A DNA stretch of 39,486 nucleotides from an uncultured Porphyromonadaceae bacterium (GTDB taxonomy: Bacteria > Bacteroidota > Bacteroidia > Bacteroidales > Muribaculaceae). The translations under genes were made by a program, and so were the position numbers. Of the stretch, positions 26,601 through 35,803 are shown piece after piece (within the stretch, counting starts at the first letter, position 1; the number at the start of each line of letters is the position of its first letter). The stretch spans positions 1-39,486 of the forward strand of contig CAMWNH010000012.1 of assembly GCA_947175605.1 (NCBI GenBank), written 5' to 3'. Below the pieces are notes generated by a model. The model worked only from the letters and a program-made list of their open reading frames with translations. It made no database searches and was not told where the DNA came from.

Positions 26601-26976
26601 AGGCGACGAGACATGCGACATGCCCTCGCGCCGCTGGAACAAGCCTTCAATAATGGTTATGAGCGAGGCCTGCTACTCCAATGCCCACGGAACGCCATGG
26701 GTGTATAAGCATAAAAACATCGGCAAGCTCGTGGGTATGCCGGTGGCCGGCACCATGACGAGTGTGAACTGGGTGACGATGCAGGATCCGACACTCGTTT
26801 ACGGTATCCCCGTGATCGGCTACCGTCTCCCCGACGGCTCCTTCCTCGAGAATCAGCAGCTCGAGCCCGACATCAAAGTTGCAAATGCACCCGAGAGCGT
26901 CGCAGCCGGCGAGGACACTCAGCTGCGGACGGCTGTCGAGGAACTACTGCGTGAACTTCCGGCCAAGAAAAAGTGA
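23692..26976 (+). CDS. Secreted tricorn-like S41 family protease
   Basis: 1094 residues with a signal peptide (MKKPIILLMAVGASLLTASAAG; ATG at 23692 or 23698). Two WD40/TolB-like beta-propellers fill about 25-660, visible as repeated (S)PDGKxIxF and SPDGRKIAFASDRNGNFDIF units. A very charged Lys/Glu/Asp linker (about 579-612) interrupts the second. A PDZ domain (about 800-880) precedes the S41 catalytic core, with RWNGGGRLHEDI and the nucleophile in ACYSNAHG (S996). Tricorn in archaea is a cytosolic peptidase that finishes proteasome products; here the signal peptide puts it in the periplasm, where it would degrade peptides. Its stop overlaps the aroE start. Confidence 0.92.
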   Translation: MIMKKPIILLMAVGASLLTASAAGKSDGSPMWLRDAKISPDGKNIVFTYKGDIYRVPAAGGEAVRLTTRDSYEQMPVWSPDGRKIAFASDRNGNFDIFVISSENPGAWQRLTYNSANELPESFTPDGKAVLFSASIQDPASSALYPSGRMTELYRVELSGGAPKQMLPTPVKAVSFMPDGKSFLYQDVKSFEDEFRKHHTSSATRDIWLYDRTTGKHRQLMDRPGEDLNPAAAENGDFYFLSEREGDKSINVWRSNTTDASKAERVTNFKTHPVRFLSRANNGRLAFTWDGELYTLEPGAKKPAKVAVSIDADQNEELRKLSSGSGARQPAASPDGKNVAFIYRGDVYVTSTDYKTTKQISNTAEAEGDVAWGDDTTLYYTSERDGKFNIYKATIARSDDEPSFPYATTIVEEAMFKPDGHERMMPQISPDGKSMAFIMDRTKLAVMDLKSKKVRMLTDGSTDRGRSGGFNFRWSPDSKWIAMEVIPRKHDPYADIAIMNVESGEITNLTNSGYFDLDPRWVLDGNAIIFESERYGMRNHASWGSESDVMIVFMNQKAYDDFKRDKQEAELDEAIEKLHKKKEKEKDDAEKKDDKKKDDKKNDEKSTSKDINVELAGITDRIERLTPISTRLNDKVFSADGKTLWFICRTPEGAALWSVDLLDGDVARKSKLPSGSTFFTSPDGKHLFVNGRGLNKLKDGKTTAISFEAEKLLDPAAEREFMFDNVVREEAERFYVADMHGVDWPAMTAAYRKFLPHINNNYDFAELMSEMLGELNVSHTGGRYSGGGRSYNPSRTASLGALYDLNYTGKGVKIEEILEQGPLFGKGIEAGTIIEKVNGEEILPENDLTLLLDGAAGKRTLLTLRAPGAKETTELVVKPISAGEQSELLYKRWVDARAADVDRWSNGRLGYVHISSMNDDSFRKVYSDLLGKYNDREGVVIDIRWNGGGRLHEDIEVLFSGEKYFTQEIRGDETCDMPSRRWNKPSIMVMSEACYSNAHGTPWVYKHKNIGKLVGMPVAGTMTSVNWVTMQDPTLVYGIPVIGYRLPDGSFLENQQLEPDIKVANAPESVAAGEDTQLRTAVEELLRELPAKKK

Positions 26977-27755
26977 ACGACGCGGAGGAATCGGTTCTCT
27001 ACGGCCTGACGGGCTATCCGCTCGGCCACTCATTTTCCAAGACCTTCTTCACGGATAAATTCCGTGCAGAGGGTCTTGGGGCAGAGTACCGCAACTTCCC
27101 GCTGCAGGAACTAAACCGCGAAAGCATAGTACGGCTTGCTACGGAACATCCTGAATTACGCGGATTGAACGTGACCGCACCGCACAAGCGCGCGGCATAC
27201 GCGCTGGCCGACTACAGGACTGCTGAAGCCGAAGCTGCGCAGGCGGCCAATACGTTGCTGATTAGACGTTCGGCAGCCGGAGACGGATTGCTGATTGAAG
27301 CTCACAACACTGATATCGAAGGCTTCCGAGAGGCTCTGCGGCCGTATTTAGACAAATCAGAGGGTGAGCGCAGAGCCTTCGTATGCGGCAGCGGAGGTGC
27401 CGGAGAGGCTGTGAGGATAGCCCTTCGGCAGCTTGGGATAGAGAGCCGAACAGTGTCCCGCAATCCTGACAAAACGGAGCGGGCGATAAGCTATGCCGAT
27501 CTATGCAGCTTGCTCGGGCCTCGGGACATTATCGTAAATGCCACACCGATAGGGACGTGGCCGGCGACGGAAGGCTATCTTCCCTTGCCCTACGAACAGT
27601 TAGGGCCGGACAATATTTTTGCCGATCTGGTATACAACCCGGCCGAAACCACCATGATGCGCATGGCCTCGGAGGCCGGGGCCACTGCCTTCAACGGCCG
27701 GCGAATGCTGGAACTTCAGGCTCTGGCTTCATATAAATTCTGGAATCAACTATAA
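26973..27755 (+). CDS. aroE: Shikimate dehydrogenase
   Basis: 260 residues. It reduces 3-dehydroshikimate to shikimate with NADPH in chorismate synthesis. YPLGHSFSKTFF (shikimate site, Ser 20 and 22), NVTAPHKRAA (catalytic Lys), HNTDIEGF (catalytic Asp) and the Rossmann loop GSGGAGEA are present. The start is GTG at 26973, overlapping the protease stop as GTGA; no ATG is available before the YPLGHS motif, so the GTG is needed. The late NATPIGTWP and FNGRRMLELQA segments are also typical. Confidence 0.93.
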   Translation: MNDAEESVLYGLTGYPLGHSFSKTFFTDKFRAEGLGAEYRNFPLQELNRESIVRLATEHPELRGLNVTAPHKRAAYALADYRTAEAEAAQAANTLLIRRSAAGDGLLIEAHNTDIEGFREALRPYLDKSEGERRAFVCGSGGAGEAVRIALRQLGIESRTVSRNPDKTERAISYADLCSLLGPRDIIVNATPIGTWPATEGYLPLPYEQLGPDNIFADLVYNPAETTMMRMASEAGATAFNGRRMLELQALASYKFWNQL

Positions 27756-27765
27756 ACCAATAAAA

Positions 27766-28722
27766 ATGGACTCAAACAAATCTCTGGCGAAAGGCATTTA
27801 CATCGCTATCATCGCATTGATTCTTTTTCCATGGAATCAATTCGGATTGCCCGTGATCACGGCTCCGATAGCGTTGCTGTGTGGCTTGATCTTCGCTTTT
27901 ATCTTCAAGAATCCCTGCCCGAAATTCAACAAGAAGACATCGAAATATCTTCTGCAGGTTGCCGTGGTGTGTCTTGGATTCAACATGAATCTTCAGGAAT
28001 CGCTGAAAAGCGGCTCGGAAGGCATGCTTTTCACCATCGTATCTGTTGTGGGCGTGATGGCACTTGGCGTGCTGATCGGCTACTACATGCACATCAACCG
28101 CAAAACGGCTTACCTCATATCCTCCGGCACGGCTATCTGCGGCGGTAGCGCCATAGCTGCCGTGGGTCCTGTGGTCAAGGCGGATGAAAACGAAATGGCC
28201 GTGTCATTAGGCGTTATTTTCATCCTCAACTCCATCGCCCTGTTTATTTTTCCGCCTTTAGGCCATCTGCTGGACATGAGCCAGACACAGTTCGGCACAT
28301 GGGCTGCGATTGCAATTCACGATACATCGTCCGTGGTGGGTGCGGGCGAGGTCTATGGTGAAGAGGCGCTCCAGGTGGCCACGCTTATCAAGCTCACCCG
28401 TGCGCTGTGGATCATCCCGCTGGCAATCGTCACAATGTTTATTTTCAGAGACAAGAGCAGCAAGATTTCCATTCCCTGGTTTATATTCATCTTCGTTCTG
28501 GCAATGGTCGTGAACACTTATGTACCTCTTCCCGAATGGTTTGTAAGCGCGATGGTTTGGATTGCACGCCGCGGTATGGTTGTTACGCTGTTCCTTATCG
28601 GGGCCTCGCTGTCTATCCAGAGCATCAAGAATGTTGGTATCAAGCCTCTGGTTCAGGCTGTGTTGCTTTGGATCGTCATCGGGGTATCAAGCCTGTTTGT
28701 GGTGCTGAGCACCATATCCTGA
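27766..28722 (+). CDS. YeiH family membrane protein (putative sulfate exporter)
   Basis: 318 residues with about ten membrane helices. The family features are PWNQFGLPVITAPIALLCGL near the start, the repeat GTAICGGSAIAAVGPVVKA, the conserved IHDTSSVVGAGEVYG segment and the late FLIGASLSIQSIKNVG. YeiH/UPF0324 proteins are called putative sulfate exporters on indirect grounds; the substrate is not established. It begins 10 bases after aroE and ends 13 bases before comEC, so the whole run from the protease to comEC is probably one operon. Confidence 0.9.
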   Translation: MDSNKSLAKGIYIAIIALILFPWNQFGLPVITAPIALLCGLIFAFIFKNPCPKFNKKTSKYLLQVAVVCLGFNMNLQESLKSGSEGMLFTIVSVVGVMALGVLIGYYMHINRKTAYLISSGTAICGGSAIAAVGPVVKADENEMAVSLGVIFILNSIALFIFPPLGHLLDMSQTQFGTWAAIAIHDTSSVVGAGEVYGEEALQVATLIKLTRALWIIPLAIVTMFIFRDKSSKISIPWFIFIFVLAMVVNTYVPLPEWFVSAMVWIARRGMVVTLFLIGASLSIQSIKNVGIKPLVQAVLLWIVIGVSSLFVVLSTIS

Positions 28723-28735
28723 CCAAATCCCGCTT

Positions 28736-30589
28736 ATGAAGGCGCCTCTGTCGAAGGCTCCCTGCTCGGTGCTTCTCGCCGGCATGCTATGCGGCATCAT
28801 CTGCTGCGTGGCTGTGAGAGCATCACTCGCGGGAGTATGGCTTGCGACAGGGGCGGCTATATTTTTGACGGCAGTTTTGGCATGGCGCGGGCAATGGCTT
28901 ATGGCCATGGGGGCATGCTTCGCGGCCGTGGGCGTGCTTGCGACGGCAGCGCATGTGCCGACGAGTCCGCCCTCCGTGCTGACAGACGGCAGGATGCACA
29001 CACTGACCGGAGCGGTCGAACGAATAGAAACGAGAGCAAACAGCCGCCTTGCAGAGATAATGGTTGACTCCGCAGACGGGAGGGCAGTGCACGGCTTCAA
29101 ACTTCTTCTGACTGTAGGAGATCTCACTCCCGGTATAGAGGATGGGGATAGGGTGAGATTCCGATGCAGCATCGAAGCGGTGACGTTCGGCGATGCGGCG
29201 GACGGGGAATGGGCGCTGATACCATACAGCTACTTCTACTCCCGCGGCGCCGGAGCACAGGCGTTCTGCCCGGGGAAGGATATACTCGTGACTGCACAAG
29301 GAGGCAACTCCTTGCGTTATCTGCCGCAGCGAATAGCCCGCGACCGAGCCGAGCTGATTGCCCGAAGCTCGCTGAATCCGGCAGCACAGTCATTTTTGCT
29401 CGGGACTTTGCTGGGACGGCGGGATGCCGTGGGAAGCGAGGTGCGAGAAAACTTCAACGCCCTCGGCGTGGCGCATCTGCTGTGCGTGAGCGGGTATCAC
29501 GTGGGACTCGTGGCATGGCTTGTCATTCTGGCACTTACGCCGCTTAAGGGCCTGCGCGGCGCGGGCCGATGGCGTAATCTTGTGGCCGCTGCGCTCGTGT
29601 GGGTATATGTGCTCGTGTGCGGGGCTCAAGCTGCCGCCGTGCGCGCCGGCATCATGCTTAGCGTGTATCTGCTGGCGGCGTGTATCGAAGAGGACGCGCA
29701 GCCGTTCAACAGCCTATGTGTGGCGTCGCTGATTATACTGTGGTTCAATCCCTTCCAGCTTTTCAACGCCGGTTTTCAGCTATCGGTGTGTGCCGTGGCA
29801 GGCATACTGATGTTTGCCGAGAAACTCAATCCGTTTTCGAGACGCCGACGTGTCCCCCACTCTATTGCCGCCATGATCATCCTGCCTGTGAGCGCAGTAG
29901 CAGGAACACTTCCGGCCCAGTTGGCGACCTTCCACAGCTTTCCCCTCTACTTCCTGCCGGCAAATATGCTGATAGCCATCGGTTTTCCTCTTTTTCTAAT
30001 CTTGTCGACCGGTGCCGTTACTCTTGGCAATATCGGTGCTGGGGCTTGGGTGGCAGCCCCGGCAAATTGGCTTGCCAACGGGGCGCAAAAGCTATGTGAG
30101 GCCGTGGCCGGTCAGCAACTGAGGATTGAGAATATATATATTTCAGATTTAGGTATATATCTGGTGGCCTTTGCATTGGTGGCACTTGCCGCCGCGCTGC
30201 GTGTGCCGTACCGCCGGGAGCGCACGGGACTCATTGTGATGGCCGTGCTATGCTCGGCTGTCGGGTTGGGCTTTACACCACAGCCACCGGGAGGAGCCCG
30301 GCTCTATGCATGGGAAGAGCGGGGGCGGGCATTCGTTGCGCTGCAAACAGGTGCAAAGGTCAGGGTTTTCAGTGAGAATGGCAGAAACCCGGGGATGACG
30401 GCAGAAAAATTTTTCTACAGCCGCGGTGTCCGCCAAATCGTACTGCCTGAGGGCCACAAGGGACTACCGCCCTATCTGGAACTGCACAAAGGGAAAAATA
30501 ATACGCCCGACACGCTCTGCGGGCAGAATATCCCGAATAAAATACTCCGCGCCAACACGATGTACAGCCTTAATGAGGGGCAGGAGTAA
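28736..30589 (+). CDS. comEC: ComEC/Rec2 family DNA-uptake channel protein
   Basis: 617 residues. Two or three N-terminal helices (about 8-60) lead to an OB-like DUF4131 region (about 75-180). The Competence domain (about 200-470) has multiple helices with GTLLGRRDAV, the hallmark HLLCVSGYHVGLV and the AAAVRAGIMLSVY segment. No metallo-beta-lactamase domain follows; the tail (about 500-617) is soluble and short, as in other Bacteroidota ComEC proteins. It would carry single-stranded DNA across the inner membrane in transformation, or serve a related role. No other com genes are in the window. Confidence 0.88.
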   Translation: MKAPLSKAPCSVLLAGMLCGIICCVAVRASLAGVWLATGAAIFLTAVLAWRGQWLMAMGACFAAVGVLATAAHVPTSPPSVLTDGRMHTLTGAVERIETRANSRLAEIMVDSADGRAVHGFKLLLTVGDLTPGIEDGDRVRFRCSIEAVTFGDAADGEWALIPYSYFYSRGAGAQAFCPGKDILVTAQGGNSLRYLPQRIARDRAELIARSSLNPAAQSFLLGTLLGRRDAVGSEVRENFNALGVAHLLCVSGYHVGLVAWLVILALTPLKGLRGAGRWRNLVAAALVWVYVLVCGAQAAAVRAGIMLSVYLLAACIEEDAQPFNSLCVASLIILWFNPFQLFNAGFQLSVCAVAGILMFAEKLNPFSRRRRVPHSIAAMIILPVSAVAGTLPAQLATFHSFPLYFLPANMLIAIGFPLFLILSTGAVTLGNIGAGAWVAAPANWLANGAQKLCEAVAGQQLRIENIYISDLGIYLVAFALVALAAALRVPYRRERTGLIVMAVLCSAVGLGFTPQPPGGARLYAWEERGRAFVALQTGAKVRVFSENGRNPGMTAEKFFYSRGVRQIVLPEGHKGLPPYLELHKGKNNTPDTLCGQNIPNKILRANTMYSLNEGQE

Positions 30590-30659
30590 GAGAAATGCAG
30601 GTCGGAAGGCACGCAAACCAAATGAAGGCAAATTGTTAATTGTATATTTACGGACATCT

Positions 30660-30693
30660 TTTTTCCATATTTCGCCAAAATTTAGTAACTTTG
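30660..30693 (+). promoter_or_regulatory. ppdK promoter
   Basis: TAACTTTG (30686-30693) is an exact -7 match. A T-run (30659-30664) about 21 bases upstream takes the place of the -33 TTTG. The leader to the ATG at 30770 is about 70 bases. Confidence 0.7.
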
Positions 30694-30769
30694 CATTCGC
30701 GGTGCCCCGCACTGCGGACGAAGGCAGAAAATTTATACCTAACTACAAATAACCCACTATTTTAAACTT

Positions 30770-33484
<2,715 letters not shown>

Positions 33485-33510
33485 GGCAATAGCCTAACTA
33501 TTAGATAATT

Positions 33511-33546
33511 AAGCGGTAGGCTCTTGACTATCAGGGCCTACCGCTT
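33511..33546 (+). terminator. Hairpin after ppdK, probable terminator
   Basis: Perfect 11-base stem AAGCGGTAGGC / GCCTACCGCTT with a 14-base loop, 27 bases after the ppdK stop. There is no proper T-run after it, so it may end transcription weakly or protect the 3' end. Confidence 0.55.
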
Positions 33547-33595
33547 ACTGTTTCGAGCATGGAAATACACGTTTTGCGCGCCATTTGTACGAAAA

Positions 33596-33658
33596 TGTTT
33601 CCCAAATGTTTCCCGGATTTTGGGGTGTGTTTCCCAGCTGTTTCCCAAGCTGTTTCCC
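33596..33658. repeat. Five TGTTTCCC direct repeats with about 11-base phasing
   Basis: Copies begin at 33596, 33607, 33628, 33639 and 33651, so the steps are 11, 21, 11 and 12 bases, close to whole turns of the helix. The last two copies share a longer unit (AGCTGTTTCCCAA). Function unknown. Confidence 0.8.
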
Positions 33659-33696
33659 AAAAATTATGAGCGCGGAAATGTGATGGTGGCGTTGGT

Positions 33697-33715
33697 GACG
33701 GGCCGAAGGCTCGTC
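33697..33715. repeat. Short REP-like hairpin
   Basis: GACGGGCC GAA GGCTCGTC forms an 8-base stem with one G-U pair and a 3-base loop, followed by CCTACG. No second copy is seen in the window, so the REP label is by appearance only. Confidence 0.4.
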
Positions 33716-33820
33716 CCTACGTTCGGGAGCCGGAGATGCTTTCAGCGGTTTTAATGGATGTTGGTGGGGAAGCCCTTCGCTTAAGCTTGAGCCTTGAACA
33801 AAATTTTTGAATCTAAGCAG

Positions 33821-33840
33821 GGGATTAATCGGGATTAATC
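33821..33840. repeat. Two tandem copies of GGGATTAATC
   Basis: Exact 10-base repeat in tandem; each copy contains the palindrome GATTAATC. It lies 93 bases beyond the stop of the nitroreductase gene. Confidence 0.75.
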
Positions 33841-33932
33841 CTGATATAGCATGATTAAACGGGAGATATTGCGGCCGAGGGCTGCAAGGCGTGGTGACCG
33901 GGGTGGCCGACCGTTCATGGGCGGGGGAATGA

Positions 33933-34556
33933 TTACCAGCGGTTGTAATGGATGTTGGCGGGGTTCCATTTGTCTTTGGGCGCGGGGGTGGCGGAGGGAT
34001 AGCCGACGCAGATGCAGGCCATGGGGATGACGCTCTGCGGGAGGCGAAGCATTTCGGAGAATTCCGTTACACGCTCCTGAAGGGGATAGATGCCACACCA
34101 CACCGCTCCCAGCCCCATGGCATGCGCGGCAAGAAGCAGATTCTCGGAGGCTGCGGAGACGTCCTGAACCCAAAATTCACGAGCTTCGTCGGGAAGGGCG
34201 GCTTCCATGTCGCCACACATCACCACGGCCAGGGATGCGCTCTCGGCCATTTTCATTGAGCTGAATTCCTCGCTTATTTCTTTCAGCAAGGATCTGTCGG
34301 TGATGACTACGAAGCGCCACGGCTGCTTATTGACGGCTGTGGGCGCTGCCATGGCGGCGCGAAGCAGGGTGTCGATTTGCGCGCTATCGACGGGGACGCC
34401 GGTGTAGCTGCGGACGCTCGTACGTGTGAGTATATCGTCGATGGTAGAACGCGAGGCGACTTCAACTTGAGCCGTGGCTTCGGAATATATCCATTTATAT
34501 GACACGAGGGCCAGACCGATGGCCAGAAGAAAGATAAGATATGTGGAATTTTTCAT
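33933..34556 (-). CDS. Membrane-anchored nitroreductase family protein
   Basis: 207 residues. An N-terminal hydrophobic segment (residues 5-22) acts as signal or membrane anchor, so the domain faces the periplasm, which is unusual because most nitroreductases are cytosolic. The FMN-binding fold is shown by TRTSVRSYTG (about 45-54), AAPTAVNKQPWRFVVI and the late GLGAVWCGIYP and CVGYPS segments. Such enzymes use FMN to reduce nitro compounds, quinones or other acceptors. The start codon follows the stop of the FMN/Fe-S protein by 10 bases, so the two are one operon, and electrons may pass from that protein to this one (inference). The natural substrate is not readable. Confidence 0.9.
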   Translation of the reverse strand: MKNSTYLIFLLAIGLALVSYKWIYSEATAQVEVASRSTIDDILTRTSVRSYTGVPVDSAQIDTLLRAAMAAPTAVNKQPWRFVVITDRSLLKEISEEFSSMKMAESASLAVVMCGDMEAALPDEAREFWVQDVSAASENLLLAAHAMGLGAVWCGIYPLQERVTEFSEMLRLPQSVIPMACICVGYPSATPAPKDKWNPANIHYNRW

Positions 34557-34566
34557 CGTAGAGTCT

Positions 34567-35634
34567 TTAGCCTATGTTTTCCGAACGTTTGAAAAGAGAA
34601 CCTGTGGGACAGACGAAGCGACAATAGGGGCGCGAAACGATAGCTGACAGGGCTATAAACAGAGCCGCAGCGCCTATTATCCACCAGGATGCCGATCGAA
34701 ACTGGAAGGCCTGGAACAATTCGAGATCCATCCATTCGGCAAAGGTGTCCGTCCACAAAAAGAGCATAAGTACAGCCCAGAGTATTTTCCTGAACCAGTC
34801 GAGAGCTTTGAGCACCTTTACGGACAAGTGTATCTTATACCCGCACAGCTCGCCTACAAGCTGCTGGGCTGCGCCCAATGGGCATATATGCGTGCAATAG
34901 TGCTGCGGGCGCCCAAAGAGCGGATATATAAAGGCAGCGATAAGCATCACTATAGCCACCAAGGCTCCGGGAAGGGAGAATCCGGACGAGATAAATTTCA
35001 GGATAAGGGCATAGTCGAGGAACTGCCCGCACCAGAAGCCAAGGACAACGACGTTGGCTACGAGCTGAACATTATGGTAGATCTTATTCTTTACAAACAA
35101 AGGGATGATACACGCCACCAAAGTGACTGCGAGAGCAACCCACATCTTCCAAGGAATGTTTCCGGCCGGCCCGGCTTTTGCGCCGACATAGCAGGCAAGT
35201 CCGGCATTCATGTTGCTGACAATGGCGGCGGAGGTATAGGTTGCACCGCTGACTCCATCGATCTTCATATCCATGGCTTGCTCCGGAGTCTTGCCGATCC
35301 ATTCATCGAACAGCACGGACGCACGTTTGAAAAATGAAGGGGTTTCCACATTAGGAAGAGGCTCGATATGACTGATCGTACCTTCTTTGAGATAAATTTC
35401 GAGAGGGACAGGACCTGCATAGCCATCGACTGTTTCAGGAAGCGCAGCAGTGTGAATTATGACAATACCTTCAGGTTTGATGGTAAAACGATCCGAGAGC
35501 GCAATCTGCGTTGATTCGGAAGCACGCGAAACCGAGGTCTTATACCCGAAGATATCTTTATGGACAGCAATAGCGGCAGCCGTTAGCATCAGGGCCACTA
35601 CGAAGAAACTAAAAAGTCTGTTTATCTTTTTCAT
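34567..35634 (-). CDS. Membrane FMN-binding and 4Fe-4S (NosR/NapH-like) electron-transfer protein
   Basis: 355 residues. After an N-terminal helix (7-23), a periplasmic FMN-binding domain (about 50-150) carries DGVSGATYTS (126-135), the site where ApbE-type transferases attach FMN to Thr (T134 expected). Five or so membrane helices follow (about 163-340). Two CxxxCP motifs, CTHICP and CRFVCP, sit on loops between them as in NosR/NapH and RnfG-related proteins, and would hold iron-sulfur centres. The protein should move electrons across the inner membrane to periplasmic acceptors. Its gene leads the nitroreductase gene. A -7 element lies directly at the start codon. Confidence 0.9.
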   Translation of the reverse strand: MKKINRLFSFFVVALMLTAAAIAVHKDIFGYKTSVSRASESTQIALSDRFTIKPEGIVIIHTAALPETVDGYAGPVPLEIYLKEGTISHIEPLPNVETPSFFKRASVLFDEWIGKTPEQAMDMKIDGVSGATYTSAAIVSNMNAGLACYVGAKAGPAGNIPWKMWVALAVTLVACIIPLFVKNKIYHNVQLVANVVVLGFWCGQFLDYALILKFISSGFSLPGALVAIVMLIAAFIYPLFGRPQHYCTHICPLGAAQQLVGELCGYKIHLSVKVLKALDWFRKILWAVLMLFLWTDTFAEWMDLELFQAFQFRSASWWIIGAAALFIALSAIVSRPYCRFVCPTGSLFKRSENIG

Positions 35635-35638
35635 CCTG

Positions 35639-35646
35639 CAAAATTA
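35639..35646 (-). promoter_or_regulatory. -7 element (TAATTTTG) of the FMN/Fe-S operon
   Basis: On the minus strand TAATTTTG ends four bases before the ATG at 35634. The transcript would start at or very near the start codon. No clear -33 box is seen. Confidence 0.5.
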
Positions 35647-35689
35647 CTAAAATCTAAAGGAATATCACCACGTTGCAAAAGGCTTTTGA

Positions 35690-35731
35690 CAAAACACGGC
35701 CCCTTCTTTAGAAAGTCAGGGCCGTGTTTTG
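35690..35731 (-). terminator. Strong hairpin with T-run, second of two
   Basis: CAAAACACGGCCC (35690-35702) pairs perfectly with GGGCCGTGTTTTG (35719-35731) around a 16-base loop. It is flanked by T-rich sequence in both directions, and lies between the fimbrillin stop and the FMN/Fe-S gene. Confidence 0.75.
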
Positions 35732-35753
35732 TGTTTTAAGCATGTTACGAAAA

Positions 35754-35781
35754 GAGGCTGCGCCTATTTAGACGCAGCCTC
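35754..35781 (-). terminator. Terminator of the fimbrillin operon
   Basis: Read on the minus strand, GAGGCTGCG (35773-35781) pairs with CGCAGCCTC (35754-35762) around a 10-base loop and is followed by TTTT. It begins 23 bases after the fimbrillin stop at 35804. Confidence 0.88.
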
Positions 35782-35803
35782 AGATTCTGTTCGATTCAGG
35801 ATT

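Larger units (their letters stand above)
33485..33932. other. Gene-poor stretch with hairpins and short repeats
   Basis: 448 bases between ppdK and the minus-strand nitroreductase gene. In order it holds a hairpin (33511-33546), five TGTTTCCC units (33596-33658), a small hairpin of REP-like look (33697-33715) and a 10-base tandem repeat (33821-33840). I see no gene: the one open frame through the repeats (33524-33754) has low-complexity, repeat-driven content. Confidence 0.7.

Noticed and set aside
33524-33754. Open frame of 76 codons across the TGTTTCCC array
   Set aside because: Its content is driven by the repeats (KCFPNVS, QLFPKLFPK), it overlaps the ppdK hairpin, and there is no promoter or ribosome-binding signal.
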